Shown piece after piece: positions 27,045 through 37,055 of a stretch of 64,000 nucleotides of DNA. The notes below the pieces were generated by a model. The model saw only the letters and a list, made by a program, of their open reading frames with translations. It was not told the DNA's origin and made no database searches. A program made the translations under genes and the position numbers. The DNA is from JBGQAS01 sp963699305 (GTDB lineage Bacteria; Chloroflexota; Anaerolineae; Anaerolineales; Anaerolineaceae): positions 1,426,001 through 1,490,000 of the forward strand of contig OY969431.1 in the NCBI GenBank assembly GCA_963699305.1, read 5' to 3'. Within the stretch, counting starts at the first letter, position 1; each line of letters starts with the position of its first letter.

Positions 27045-28521
27045 ATGGGTAAGCTGACGCAAAAACCAAGTTCAAAGATGATTAATAACGCTGCTCGCAT
27101 GATCCGTGCAGCGTTAATTATTTCCATAATCGGTTTCTCGGTTGGGATCTTATTTCTAACACTCGTAGGCACTCACTCCCGCTATTTGGCAGATGATTAT
27201 TGTTACTCCAGCAATTCAACAAGCTTAGGTTTTTTCAATGGCTTTTGGACAACATATACCTCGTGGTCTGGAAGGTATTCAGCAATATTTTTCTTGCAAT
27301 TTTTCAGCTTTTTGGGACGTTATTTCCCTGCTATCTTACCCGCATTGATCCTCGCAGGTTTTTGTATCAGCTTGAACTGGTTGTACATTGGAATAATGAG
27401 GCTGAAGGGATCGAATGTAACCAGCTTATCATCTTGGAATTTCGCTTTGGGGATAGTCTTTTTTCTTTATTGGCTGGCACCAAACCGTTACCAGGTTCTC
27501 TTCTGGATGAACGGTTCTGTCAGCTATTCCGTTCCCATTCTTATCTTGATCACAGCAATTGCCTGGATTCTTAGTCTGAAAAACCAAAACCATTCAAATC
27601 CCATAAAATGGAAGTTCATCCTCATCGCAATCTTATTGCTGATCGGCTCAGGATTCTCTGAAACCAATGCGGTTTTTCAAGTCAGTTTTCTAGGTATTTT
27701 GTGGATTTGGAGCCTCCTTATTAAATTCACAAAAGGGCCTTATGGAATTACGAAAGGTTTTCTTTTTCGGTTTTTTAATTTCCATTCTCGGCATGCTTCT
27801 CGTCATCATTGCCCCGGGTAATCGAGTGCGTCAAGTGTTTTTCCCTTCTCCGCCCGAAATTTTCGACCTGATAAAACTCTCAGTCAAATATGGAATGGAT
27901 TTTGTGAGTGACACATTATTATCCTCACCACTACCAATTGCGGTCGTCTTTTTGTGGGCTTTCGTTCTTACGGTGATCAAGAATAATTCTCCTGAAAAGT
28001 TCACTTGGATTTATGTCAAACGGATGATGGTCTATTGTATTGGCATTATCCTCACGACATTGCTATTGGTAATCGCAATCTGCGCACCTTCCGTTTATGC
28101 ACAGACAGCATTTCCAGAAGCGAGAGCATTGACGTCTGGCATTTTTATATTGGTAATTTGCTTTATCGTTCTAGGTGTAATATTTGGAAGTTTGCTCACC
28201 AAGTTGAGTTTTCGATTTCGTGATAAATTCAATTTTTCAATTTTATTCATCGCTTTGCTCATTCTTTGCGTGATTTCAATTTATCCCATACGGGGATCCA
28301 TAATCCTATTGTCTGATTTAAAGCAGGCATCCAATTTTTCCTCATCCTGGGACAATCGGTTTCTGGAAATTCAACAACTAAAAACAACGGGTGAGACGTC
28401 CCCTGTTGTTAAGGCGATTGATAGTCAGCATGGAATACTGGAAATATCCCAGGATCCCTCCAATTGGGTTAATACATTCGCAGCCCGGTATTATGGTTTG
28501 GAAACCATTTCAGCCCATTAA
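27045..28521 (+). CDS. DUF6056-like multi-pass membrane protein (frameshifted near 27773)
   Basis: Two frames join into about 491 residues with roughly eleven membrane helices. After the first helix comes an extracytoplasmic ADDYCY motif and a TSWSGRYSA motif, and in the second segment an APGNR motif follows a helix; these are marks of DUF6056 proteins, membrane proteins of GT-C glycosyltransferase type found with glycan genes. The frame changes at a six-T run (27771-27776); removing one T joins the parts. ATG 27045 is seven bases after the KBL stop; ATG 27078 is an alternative. It ends in a hairpin. Confidence 0.65.
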
Positions 28522-28522
28522 C

Positions 28523-28555
28523 GATTCATCCCGCCTTAAAGGCGGAGATGAATCT
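28523..28555 (+). terminator. Hairpin after the DUF6056 gene
   Basis: GATTCATC and GATGAATC, plus CCGCC and GGCGG, form a long stem with one unpaired A around a TTAAA loop. No strong T-run follows, so it is a possible terminator or a transcript-end stabiliser. Confidence 0.5.
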
Positions 28556-28629
28556 TATAGGAGGGAGGAGAGATTTTACAAGCAAGCTGTTGTTACTGCT
28601 GCCAGATTACAGAAGCCCTACTATATCAG

Positions 28630-28677
28630 TTGTCAGACAACCCAGTTAGTGACACATATCACCTATTTGTCTGACAA
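28630..28677. promoter_or_regulatory. Two 11-bp palindromes resembling GntR-type operators
   Basis: TTGTCAGACAA (28630-28640) and TTGTCTGACAA (28667-28677) are each perfect palindromes with one central base, 37 bases apart. Each fits the GT-N3-AC core of FadR/GntR-family operators. No GntR gene is in the window. The sites lie in the gap between two converging genes, so a promoter there is not obvious; alternatively the two copies can pair with each other to form one hairpin. Confidence 0.4.
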
Positions 28678-28678
28678 T

Positions 28679-29065
28679 TTACTTGTTTGAGTCCTGACTT
28701 CTTGTTGATTCATTATTGCGTTCTATTTTCTCGGGAGGGATTTCTTCAGCCTTTCCTTCCAAAACGTCCTTACTCGTATCCTTCTCGTTCCATTCACCGG
28801 GAATGACATTTCGGAGTTCGTTCATGTGTTCGTCAACGATTTTTTCTTGGCATAATTGAACAAAGAGCAATAATCCAAGAACCAATAGTAGCAGATCATC
28901 CAATGGTCCGAAAATCAAGTCTGGCATTGGTAAATAAAAAGCGACAACAAATGGGATGATTTTTAGTCCAAATGGCACACGGCGATCTTTAATCAGTCGC
29001 CATATTAGTTTCAATCGGATGGTCAATTCTTCAATAATATCGATTTTCTTTTTGCTAGGATTCAT
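28679..29065 (-). CDS. DUF1232-type small membrane protein
   Basis: About 128 residues from the ATG at 29065 (MNPSKKK). A positively charged N-terminal helix containing LKLIWRLIKDRRVPFGLKIIP is followed by one or two membrane helices with a YLPMPDLI turn and a DDLLLLVLGLLLF helix. The PxD turn between the helices is the mark of DUF1232. The C-terminal 45 residues are charged and likely disordered. It is the last gene of the long minus-strand glycan locus and follows a GT2 gene by 32 bases. Longer in-frame starts would overlap that GT2 gene. Function unknown. Confidence 0.75.
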   Translation of the reverse strand: MNPSKKKIDIIEELTIRLKLIWRLIKDRRVPFGLKIIPFVVAFYLPMPDLIFGPLDDLLLLVLGLLLFVQLCQEKIVDEHMNELRNVIPGEWNEKDTSKDVLEGKAEEIPPEKIERNNESTRSQDSNK

Positions 29066-29097
29066 AGTTGTAGAAGATTTATCAAATATATAATAAA

Positions 29098-29885
29098 TTA
29101 TCTGCTTTTCATCTGGTGATTTCTCTTCAATCGAAGAATGGGTGCCGCCAGCTTCCGAAGATAATATTTTCCAACAATTGGGGCAAACCATTTTCCTCCA
29201 TCCCGGTAATGGACTTTCAACATTTCTGGCCAACATCGATCATCCGCGGTAATGGTTTTGGTTTCCCGGTGCAGACGAAAATTTGCCCAAATCTCGCCAG
29301 GTTGATATTCCATAGTTGCTAGCTTACTGATCCTCACCCACAAATCGTAATCCATTGCGAAGTAAAAGGATGGGTCGAGTGGTCCTACCTTTTTCCATAA
29401 TTCCTTCCGAAAAAAACAGGACTGTTGAGGTATGTGTACAAACCCACGTCGTAGCTTCTGATAATCCGTTTGAGCCGCCGGGAACCTACCGATAATGCGA
29501 TCACGTTCATCGATGAAATTGACATCCGCATATACCGCGCCGGTATTCGGGTGAGCGTTCAGGTATTCCACCGCCCTGCTGATTGCTCCAGGTTCGTACG
29601 TATCATCGGAATTCAACCAAGCCAAGATCTGACCGGAAGCTCGTGCAAACCCCTTGTTGATCGCATCCGTCTGACCATGATCCGTTTCGGAAATTGATTC
29701 CTTTAATTTCTTTTGATATTTCTTGATTATTTGATTGGTTCCATCTGTCGACCCACCATCCACGATGATATATTCAATATTCGGATAATCCTGGGTTAAA
29801 CCGATTGAATCGTTCTTTCAATAAAATTTGCCTGGTTGAACGAAGGCGTGATGATTGAAACGCGTACTGTATCCTGCATGTTCAT
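29098..29885 (-). CDS. GT2-family glycosyltransferase (frameshifted near 29799)
   Basis: The main frame (29098-29763) begins inside the GT-A core at VDGGSTDGTNQII and has the AWLNSDDTYEPGA metal-binding DxD region. The missing start is in another frame: from 29885 it reads MNMQDTVRVSIITPSFNQ to TIQSV, then TAA. One extra T near 29798-29800 joins SV to LTQDYPNIEYIIVDGG. The whole protein is about 262 residues and is very like the GT2 at 32242-33195. It should transfer a sugar from a nucleotide sugar onto the growing glycan. The ATG overlaps the preceding GT-C gene by four bases. Confidence 0.82.
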
Positions 29886-31417
29886 TGACTTGTTCCAGAA
29901 GGGTTCGCAAGATCGAAAATAATATATCCTGCACCTTGACGGTAGATCGGAAAATGTGCATAAAGCCAATTCGAAAGATCAGGTTGCCTGTTAAATTCGG
30001 ATAGATCCGTTACAAGGAAATATTGTTTTCCTTCTGTCACCTCTGTAAATTGCTCCTGAAACTCCGGGAGTGCATAACCTGCCAACATGCGGATTGCAGT
30101 ATCTCCAGTGTATGGCCAATACGCAGCAGGCTTCACCCAACCCCATATCTCCAATCGATATCCATAATCCTGTGTCAGCGCTACGATTGATGTATTGTGA
30201 CCAATCACATCACCTATATTCTCCCAAAACAGGACTTCCGGCCGGTAATTTACCTTATGAAAAACCTGCCGGATATCCCATAGGTTGATAAGAAAACCAA
30301 AGGTTAGAACGATATAAAAAATTGTTTTCCAAAACTTTGATGGATGTATCTCATCGATTCGTTTAGTTACCAGCTCTGCCAGGGGGGTAATGGAAAGCGC
30401 AATAACAGGGATCAGTCCCAAATTGTAATAATTATGAGTAGATGCATAATATGCAAGCAAGAATGCAAATAATCCATATCCAATCCAAAATCCGATGATC
30501 AATGCGCGTTTCTTCCACTCTTTAAAAAGGAAGATTCCAACAAGACCAAGCATCAGTATGACCAAACCGGCAACTTCCTCGATTTTACCAGCCCAGCGGA
30601 TATAGAATGCAGGATCAATCCAAAGGCTCGGAAAAAACCGCAGACTCAATTGCTTTCCCAGGCCACTTTTCATGACAATGCCATAAATGATGAAAAGTGC
30701 TGTTGGCAGAACCGTGAGTACACCCATCACCCAAAACTGGAACTTGCGAATGCAATTCTTGAAACCGATGGACATGATCAATCCAATGAAACCCCCTAGA
30801 ACAATAAACACAACCAATCCTTTTGCCAGGATGGCCATTCCTCCCAGCAGCCCCGCACCTATTGCCAGACCCCATGTCGCTTTTTTCATCCATCGGTACA
30901 TCAACCACCACGAAAACAGGATAAGTGCATATATCAATGGATCGGGTTGAAAGGTCCTGCTGGCGATGACAGAAAATGGAAGGAAAAGGTAAACCATCGT
31001 CCCAATGACCGCACCATCGTGCGATGTTAATTCTTTCGCAAGTAAATAGAGAGCCAAACCACCGATGACCCAAAATACGGATGCAAAAAGTCGGGGCACC
31101 CAAATGACTTCTGCACCAATTATCCGATACGTGATAACAGCAAGACCATCCATAAAGGGTACTTCAAAATCTTCTGCCTTCCACATTTGAAAAGCAAGCT
31201 CTCTTTTCCATTCCGGTGCAGTCGATAAATCTTGATAATATCTGCCCCTCGCGAGGATTGCGCGATTCAACTGGCTGGTAGGATGAAAATCCAGCGGGAG
31301 ATCCGTGATGTCATATGCTCTAATGGCGATTGCTGCCAAGAAAATGACCACAAGGATGATTATTCGAGCAAGTTTGGTATTTCCAAAAATGGATGATTGA
31401 GATTCCAAGGTAAGCAC
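29882..31417 (-). CDS. GT-C (PMT/ArnT-like, GT39-type) membrane glycosyltransferase
   Basis: The 511-residue protein has about eleven membrane helices. The first extracytoplasmic loop, after helix one, is acidic and contains DITDLPLDFHPT, the position of the catalytic acidic residue in PMT/ArnT enzymes; the last 100 residues form a soluble domain. Such enzymes use polyprenyl-phosphate sugars as donors on the outer face of the membrane, which fits the DPM-like GT2 gene in the same locus. It starts at an ATG at 31417; ten bases separate its start from the FkbM gene stop. Confidence 0.82.
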   Translation of the reverse strand: MLTLESQSSIFGNTKLARIIILVVIFLAAIAIRAYDITDLPLDFHPTSQLNRAILARGRYYQDLSTAPEWKRELAFQMWKAEDFEVPFMDGLAVITYRIIGAEVIWVPRLFASVFWVIGGLALYLLAKELTSHDGAVIGTMVYLFLPFSVIASRTFQPDPLIYALILFSWWLMYRWMKKATWGLAIGAGLLGGMAILAKGLVVFIVLGGFIGLIMSIGFKNCIRKFQFWVMGVLTVLPTALFIIYGIVMKSGLGKQLSLRFFPSLWIDPAFYIRWAGKIEEVAGLVILMLGLVGIFLFKEWKKRALIIGFWIGYGLFAFLLAYYASTHNYYNLGLIPVIALSITPLAELVTKRIDEIHPSKFWKTIFYIVLTFGFLINLWDIRQVFHKVNYRPEVLFWENIGDVIGHNTSIVALTQDYGYRLEIWGWVKPAAYWPYTGDTAIRMLAGYALPEFQEQFTEVTEGKQYFLVTDLSEFNRQPDLSNWLYAHFPIYRQGAGYIIFDLANPSGTSQ

Positions 31418-31426
31418 CTGATCTTT

Positions 31427-32207
31427 TTATCCTGTCCACTTTCGGATGAACAATGCATCCGATTGGAGAATCGCACCATTTTTCGGGGAAGTTAATGAAT
31501 CAAGAAGTCCCGCAAACTCGAATCCGCGAGTATGTAAATAATGATAAATGTCCTCGAAAAGCGGTTGCTTCTTGTAAAGCATTTGATATGTGACCTCGAT
31601 CTGTAAAAAATCCACCAGCGAAAGCGTTCTTGTAGCTCCTTTTAGAACATCCAATTCAAATCCTTGTACATCGACTTTTAAATATACCGGTTGCTTTATC
31701 TTCATTTCTGGTAAAAAGTCATCCAGTCGTGCAATGGGAACTTCCAGTTTGGTTGAATGAGATGTTTCAGGAAATGCCTTCCGATGTCTCGGATCCATTT
31801 CCAATATGGACGAAGATGCACGAAAATCGTTCAGGTTAAATTTGAACAACTCCCTTGTGATTTCCCAAAGAGGTTTGGAACGTTTTGATACAGCCCCATT
31901 TCCCAAGGTTTTTATTAATGGATGAAATATTCTCCATGAGAGGATCAAAACAATAAATCTGAACTTCCGGGAGTATCATTCGCATTGCAAATGCAAATGC
32001 GCCGACATATGCACCCACATCTATTACAGTTTTTATTTTTTGGGAATCCAGCCATTTACGATACGGAGTCAAGCGCGGAAGTTCATGCACCAAGGATCGA
32101 TTGGTGAAGATCAACCTTTCCAATAGTAAATGATGCCTGGGATATTGATTCGGCAGAGCCAGATATTCTATGGCTCGAATCATTTTTTGCGTCACTAGTG
32201 TGGACAT
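31427..32207 (-). CDS. FkbM-family methyltransferase (frameshifted near 31841)
   Basis: Two frames give one SAM-dependent methyltransferase of about 259 residues. The first has VIDVGAYVGAFAFAMRM (SAM-binding motif I) and FDPLMENI (motif II acidic); the second has LDDFLPEMKIKQPVYLKVDVQGFELDVLKGA, from which the VDVQGFE motif typical of FkbM is clear. The frame changes at an AAA triplet on the minus strand (31841-31843); removing one A restores QFNLNDF. The start at 32207 is preceded by AGGAG. FkbM-type enzymes O-methylate sugars; here the target is probably a residue of the surface glycan. Confidence 0.8.
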
Positions 32208-32241
32208 GCCTGCTCCTGAAGAAGGAATTGTAATCCAATAC

Positions 32242-33195
32242 CTAATGCCTGAAACGTCTTTGGAATCGCTTTGCTTTTGACTCAAGATAGGTTTTGCGTA
32301 ATCGTGAGAACCCAAGCAAAGCCAGCGCAGCGTAGAGAATGCGATGCCATTCCTTCAAGCCGGTGCCGGGGTGTTGTTTAATACTCTGCCAATATTCAGA
32401 GATCGCTTTGCGAGGTTGATTGGCATCCAACAAATATCGAGCAGATAATCGGTATGCACCGGCATAAATAATGCGTTTGTTCTTTATAAAAAGATCCTTT
32501 AAACCCGGTTGAGTTGGCATCCATTTTACGATGCGTTTGGCTTCATCCCCAAATTGATCAGCAAGAGCGATGTTTTTGGCATGTTCGTGGAACCGTGCCA
32601 TCGCCCATGGTTCGTTCACATGAATTATCTCCCCCAATTGCCCCACTCGCAGCCAGAGTTGATGATCCAAAAGAAGATTATAGGAAGAGTCTAAAAAACC
32701 CGCTTTATCTAGCGCGGTTTTTCGAATAAAAACCGCCGGTTGACCAATAATCTGAAATTTCATCAGACCAAGCAATCCCCAATCCTTGTATCGAATGATA
32801 TTAAGGATATGGTTTTCGGCGTCCACAGCAACGACATCTCCATGGACGATCACCGCATTGGGATACTTGGTAAAGCATTGTATGGCTCCATCAATAGCAC
32901 CAGGCAAGAATTGGTCATCAGAATTCAACCAGGCTATAAATTGTCCCCGGGCCCGTTGAAAACCTTTGTTGATCGCCTCTGCTTGTCCTCGATCTTTTTC
33001 GGATACCCACCAGGAGAGCTTTTCTGAATATTTCTTGATGATTTTCAAACTACCATCCGTGGACTTGCCATCGATAATGCCATATTCAAGATTCCCATAT
33101 TGCTGAGAAAGTACTGAGAGAATGGTTTGTTCCAGGTAAGCAACCTGGTTGAATGAAGGTGTGACGATGGAAACCAACGGGAGATCGGATTTCAC
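32242..33195 (-). CDS. GT2-family glycosyltransferase
   Basis: The 317-residue protein has a complete GT-A fold: VSIVTPSFNQVAYLEQTI at the start, IIDGKSTDGS, and AWLNSDDQFLPGA near residue 90 for metal-nucleotide binding. A helical C-terminal region (about 225-317) has basic residues suited to membrane contact. It overlaps the DUF115-like gene by four bases (ATGA), so translation is coupled. It is similar to the broken GT2 at 29098-29885, and the two may add similar sugars. Confidence 0.9.
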   Translation of the reverse strand: MKSDLPLVSIVTPSFNQVAYLEQTILSVLSQQYGNLEYGIIDGKSTDGSLKIIKKYSEKLSWWVSEKDRGQAEAINKGFQRARGQFIAWLNSDDQFLPGAIDGAIQCFTKYPNAVIVHGDVVAVDAENHILNIIRYKDWGLLGLMKFQIIGQPAVFIRKTALDKAGFLDSSYNLLLDHQLWLRVGQLGEIIHVNEPWAMARFHEHAKNIALADQFGDEAKRIVKWMPTQPGLKDLFIKNKRIIYAGAYRLSARYLLDANQPRKAISEYWQSIKQHPGTGLKEWHRILYAALALLGFSRLRKTYLESKAKRFQRRFRH

Positions 33196-34007
33196 TCAAA
33201 TAACCTGTTGTAATCGACTTTTGGAAAAACGGTCAGCTTTCCACCGATGGTCGCATCTAGCACTTGTCGATTCGCACGTTCATATGCTTTCTGCGCAAGA
33301 AGGTATCCTTTTTCGGAGGTTTCAAGATCTGGAAGCTGCCAGCGAAATCCCTTGCCAAAATATGCTGGCGAAAAATGATTTGGATCATCTCCCTGTGAAA
33401 CAACAGTCGTGTTCGGTTTACCTTGCGAAGTGAAATTATGATCAACGCCGATAAGGATCACCTGTTGAAACCCGAGATAGAATGCCAGTTGTAATGCAAC
33501 GAATGTGACCGTTGCGCCTTCCCATAGACGTCTGGATGCATTGGTGCTGAATCCCGGTCCAGTGTAACTGGTGTACAGAAAAAATAAATTCGGATCTGGT
33601 TTTATCCAACGGTGCGACCGCCAGGCGATGAATCGCGGAATCTCCAATTTTTGGATATCCGCGGCACATTGCTCAACGACCAGGTCATTGATGGAGAGAT
33701 AATAGGATGTTTTAAAGCCCAATTCAGGAAACATCAAGTAGATCCGATTTAATCCCATCGTATATTCTTCGCGCAGATGTGATAAATCTGTCTTTGCCAG
33801 GCTTGGTCCATTTCCAAGGATGAAACATCTTTTACCACGGTGAATGTCCCGGAAATTTTGCAAACCTCGAATGGATTGCCGTCTCCAGGGATGAAAATAG
33901 GCGGATGGAAGATCCTTTAATCGCCCAAACCAATCGTATGTCGCCCCAGCCATATTGATGACTGCAGGAGGTAAAATTTTTCGGATGACTCGTTTTGTTC
34001 CATTCAT
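33192..34007 (-). CDS. DUF115/MptE-like protein (glycan-locus associated)
   Basis: The 271-residue protein has the key phrase CFILGNGPSLAKTDLSHL (about 68-85) followed by a GLNRIYLMF helix-strand, and later VILIGVDHNF. These match the DUF115 family, which shares a fold with 6-hydroxymethylpterin pyrophosphokinase MptE and includes motility-associated factors that act on nonulosonic-acid glycans. With NeuB-type genes in the same locus, a role in transferring a nonulosonic acid is attractive but inferred. It has ATGA overlaps with both neighbours. Confidence 0.7.
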   Translation of the reverse strand: MNGTKRVIRKILPPAVINMAGATYDWFGRLKDLPSAYFHPWRRQSIRGLQNFRDIHRGKRCFILGNGPSLAKTDLSHLREEYTMGLNRIYLMFPELGFKTSYYLSINDLVVEQCAADIQKLEIPRFIAWRSHRWIKPDPNLFFLYTSYTGPGFSTNASRRLWEGATVTFVALQLAFYLGFQQVILIGVDHNFTSQGKPNTTVVSQGDDPNHFSPAYFGKGFRWQLPDLETSEKGYLLAQKAYERANRQVLDATIGGKLTVFPKVDYNRLFE

Positions 34008-34768
34008 TCGGTGCTCAATCGGGCTGTTGCACCGCCATCGACAATCATTGCCTGCCCTGTCATGAATGATGATTGTGTATTATCTGCAAGAAAGTAAATT
34101 GAATGTGCGATTTCTTCCGGCTTCCCTACCCTTCCATTTACCGTTTTCTTCGCCAGGTTCTCGAGCCGATCGACCACGCTTCCACCATCCAGGTGACCAC
34201 GCTGCATCCCCGCTCGAAGCATGGGGGTGTCTACTGCCCCCGGTAGGATCGCATTTACCCGGATATTATCCGGAGCAAACTCAATTGCCATTGCCCGAGT
34301 GAGTGCTAGCAGCCCTCCCTTGGAAGCGGCATAAGCAGCGATGTTTACAGAGGTTGCCACAGCATGAACTGAAGATACATTGACTATAGCGCCGCCGCCG
34401 GCATTCTTTAATAATGGGTAGGCCAATTTTGAACTGATAAATACAGACCGCAGGTTGGATGCCATCACAGCATCCCATTCTTCCATAGAAGTATCCAGGA
34501 TAGGTTTGGAAATCTGTATGCCGGCATTGTTAACGATCGCGTCCAATGTCTGGCTGAATTCCCTGGCTTGCTCGTAGATCATTTCCAGATGTTTTGGATT
34601 GGAAATATCGGCGTGGATAAACTTGCCATTTTTTGGAAATTCATCACCAAAGGTATTCCGGTCCACTCCGATGATCGCCCATCCGTGGTCTGAAAAAACA
34701 TGCACAGTGGCACGCCCAATCCCTCCAGCTGCCCCTGTGATCAGCATTACTCGTTTTCGATCATCCAT
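34004..34768 (-). CDS. Short-chain dehydrogenase/reductase
   Basis: The 254-residue protein is a classical SDR: TGAAGGIG near residue 11 for NAD(P), NNAG near 90, catalytic S-Y-K (S in NVSSVHA, YAASKGG), and a VDGGATARL end. It is most like glucose/gluconate 5-dehydrogenase-type SDRs. It lies directly behind a 2-hydroxyacid dehydrogenase, so together they may alter a sugar or 2-keto acid for the glycan. It overlaps the DUF115-like gene by four bases. Confidence 0.88.
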   Translation of the reverse strand: MDDRKRVMLITGAAGGIGRATVHVFSDHGWAIIGVDRNTFGDEFPKNGKFIHADISNPKHLEMIYEQAREFSQTLDAIVNNAGIQISKPILDTSMEEWDAVMASNLRSVFISSKLAYPLLKNAGGGAIVNVSSVHAVATSVNIAAYAASKGGLLALTRAMAIEFAPDNIRVNAILPGAVDTPMLRAGMQRGHLDGGSVVDRLENLAKKTVNGRVGKPEEIAHSIYFLADNTQSSFMTGQAMIVDGGATARLSTE

Positions 34769-34786
34769 CTTTTCCTTCCCATGAAT

Positions 34787-35758
34787 TTACAATTGTTGCC
34801 GAAAATTATTCAGCTCTTTGCTATCCAAACCTAAACCGTCAATTAAATTTCGAATTGTGTTCCAATGGACATTCTCCCAGGCAGAAGGACTGGAATTTGA
34901 ATTATGCGGAGCCAAAAGTACATTATCCAGCTTTTTGAGAGGTGAGGAAGCAGGCAGTGGTTCCTCTTCAAAAACATCCAACCCAACTCCTGCAATTTTT
35001 TTGTTCAACAATGCCTCAGTGAGCGCTATTTCGTCAATGATCGGTCCTCGTGCTGTATTAATCAGGATTGCGGTAGGCTTCATCTTTGCAATTGTTTCTT
35101 TATTTATCAGATGATGGCTCGTCGGATTAAGGTCGGCATTTACACTAATAAAATCCGCAATCGATAGTAATTGATCAAGATTCACCATATCTACCCGATA
35201 TTGTGTGAGGAATTCTTTATCAATTTCCTTGATATCATTACCCAGAACTTTCATGCCAAAACCAAGTGCTCGCTGAGAAACCGCTTTTCCAATATTCCCC
35301 ATGCCAATGATCCCCAAAATACATTCGTGCAATGCTTTGCCGGGAATTTTTTCCCATTTTCCACTTTTTAACTCCCGATCCATCCAGGGTTGTCTGCGTG
35401 AAAAAGCTAATATATATCCAAACACACTATCTGCAACAGCTTGCGTGAATGCATTGGGTGTATTGCCGATCTTTACCCCAAACTCAGTGGCGGCTTGTTT
35501 ATCTATCGAATCAATCCCTGTACCCCATTTCGAGATCACTTTTAAACGTGGCAGACACGCTGTGATTACTTCTTTGGTGTATCGATCATCCCCACAGATT
35601 GCACCATCAATCGAACCAGCATATTTTAATATTTCGTTTTCAGATAATCGCTCTTTTACCTCAGGGACAATCAATTCGATGTGATAATGTTGAAAAACCG
35701 GTTGAAACCGGTTTACAAAAGGGATCATGTATGGTGCAGAGAAAAGGACAGTCAGCAT
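34787..35758 (-). CDS. D-2-hydroxyacid dehydrogenase (SerA/GyaR-like)
   Basis: About 323 residues from the ATG at 35758, which has AAAGG upstream (GTG 35767 is an alternative). The NAD-binding motif LGIIGMGNIGKAV is near residue 145, and the catalytic R (TARGP), E (DVFEEEP) and H (LAPHNS) are present. The HNS in place of the more usual HxG fits non-SerA members of the family. Lacking an ACT domain, it is probably not the serine-biosynthesis enzyme. Its position suggests reduction or oxidation of a 2-keto or 2-hydroxy acid linked with the nonulosonate or an acidic sugar substituent. Confidence 0.85.
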   Translation of the reverse strand: MLTVLFSAPYMIPFVNRFQPVFQHYHIELIVPEVKERLSENEILKYAGSIDGAICGDDRYTKEVITACLPRLKVISKWGTGIDSIDKQAATEFGVKIGNTPNAFTQAVADSVFGYILAFSRRQPWMDRELKSGKWEKIPGKALHECILGIIGMGNIGKAVSQRALGFGMKVLGNDIKEIDKEFLTQYRVDMVNLDQLLSIADFISVNADLNPTSHHLINKETIAKMKPTAILINTARGPIIDEIALTEALLNKKIAGVGLDVFEEEPLPASSPLKKLDNVLLAPHNSNSSPSAWENVHWNTIRNLIDGLGLDSKELNNFRQQL

Positions 35759-35924
35759 AAAGGTCACCTTTCGCTCATTTCGATAAAGTATAACCCATTC
35801 TTTTTTTGGAAAGTATTTTCCATAAAGGAAAAGGGAGCTATTGTTTCAGCTTTCTAAAAATAAAAACCTCGCTGTCTCCCTTGGTGAATGCAATTTCAAT
35901 AGAGTACATGCGGATGAAAATTTT

Positions 35925-37055
35925 TTATGCTTCAATGATTTTTTGGAGCTGTGATTCGTATTTATCAACAACAATATTGATATCAAACTTCTTCGCCATC
36001 TCAAGACTTAATTTGCGGCATCTAAGCAAACTTTCCCTATCTGTACAATAATTCCTTATCACTTTAACCATATCGTCTTTATCATCCGAATCAAAGAGAT
36101 ACCCGTTTCTCCCTTGCTTGACCAAGTCCGTAAACCCACCAAAATTTCCAGCCACAATCGCCAAACCCGCAGCGAGCGCTTGGACACCTACCACTGGCAA
36201 GCCTTCTGATCGTGAAGGCATAAAGAGAAGGTCACTTTGAACAAGAAATTTTTGCACGTGTTCCGGGGAAATCCATCCAGAAAACGTTATGCGTTTTTTC
36301 AAACCCATTTTTTCTATCATTTCTTGCATTTCACTCTTCAAGGGACCATCGCCAAGCATCCTGCAATGCCATTTGAGATCTGTTATTTCGGATAAAACCT
36401 TAATCACCATCAAAGGATTTTTTTGTTCCACGAACCTTCCAGCGAATATGATCTCTACCGGTTTGGTTCTATGAAGTGTTAGGTTAACATTCTTGATTAA
36501 TTCAACTCCATTGGGAATTACTTCAATAGGCACATTGTAATTTTTCAAAGATAGATTTCGCGTGAAATGTGAAACCGCAATTACTTTATCCGCCAAATGC
36601 CATATGGTCGGTATGAACGGTCTTAGCCATCGGAACCAATGGTCCGTTTTTTCTGGGACGCCGCCAGGAACATCACCTAAATGAACGGTCATCAAATACG
36701 GAATATGTGTGATTTTCTTTACCAACCAACCAATCACCCCAGTTGGTACAGCAAAATGTACATGAACGACATCCGGTCGTTTTTTGCGGATTTCTTTAAG
36801 AGCATTAAAAAAACCAAAGATGATATACAACAACATGCTGAAAAATGTTGCGCTGTAAGCATTTTTGCGTCCGCAGGAAACTCGGATTATCTCCACTCCG
36901 GATTTCGTTTCGGTTTTTGGCAGATTGCCGTATTGACTGGTGATCAAACGTATCGAATGACCTTTTTTTAGCAAATGAGTACAGATATCCTCGGCAACTT
37001 TGCCTCCCCCGCCACCCACTGGAGGATATTCATGAATGAGGACCAATATTTTCAT
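35925..37055 (-). CDS. GT4-family glycosyltransferase
   Basis: The 376-residue protein has the GT-B fold of GT4: an N-terminal HEYPPVGGGGGKVAEDI glycine-rich loop, VHVHFAVPTGVIGW, and in the C-terminal half the donor site IFAGRFVEQKNPL and the ExxxxxxxE motif in MPSRSEGLPVVGVQALAAG. It likely uses a nucleotide sugar on the cytoplasmic face. It overlaps the DPM-like gene by four bases. The 166-base gap before the 2-hydroxyacid dehydrogenase gene is the widest in this part of the locus and may hold a promoter, though I see no clear one. Confidence 0.92.
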   Translation of the reverse strand: MKILVLIHEYPPVGGGGGKVAEDICTHLLKKGHSIRLITSQYGNLPKTETKSGVEIIRVSCGRKNAYSATFFSMLLYIIFGFFNALKEIRKKRPDVVHVHFAVPTGVIGWLVKKITHIPYLMTVHLGDVPGGVPEKTDHWFRWLRPFIPTIWHLADKVIAVSHFTRNLSLKNYNVPIEVIPNGVELIKNVNLTLHRTKPVEIIFAGRFVEQKNPLMVIKVLSEITDLKWHCRMLGDGPLKSEMQEMIEKMGLKKRITFSGWISPEHVQKFLVQSDLLFMPSRSEGLPVVGVQALAAGLAIVAGNFGGFTDLVKQGRNGYLFDSDDKDDMVKVIRNYCTDRESLLRCRKLSLEMAKKFDINIVVDKYESQLQKIIEA

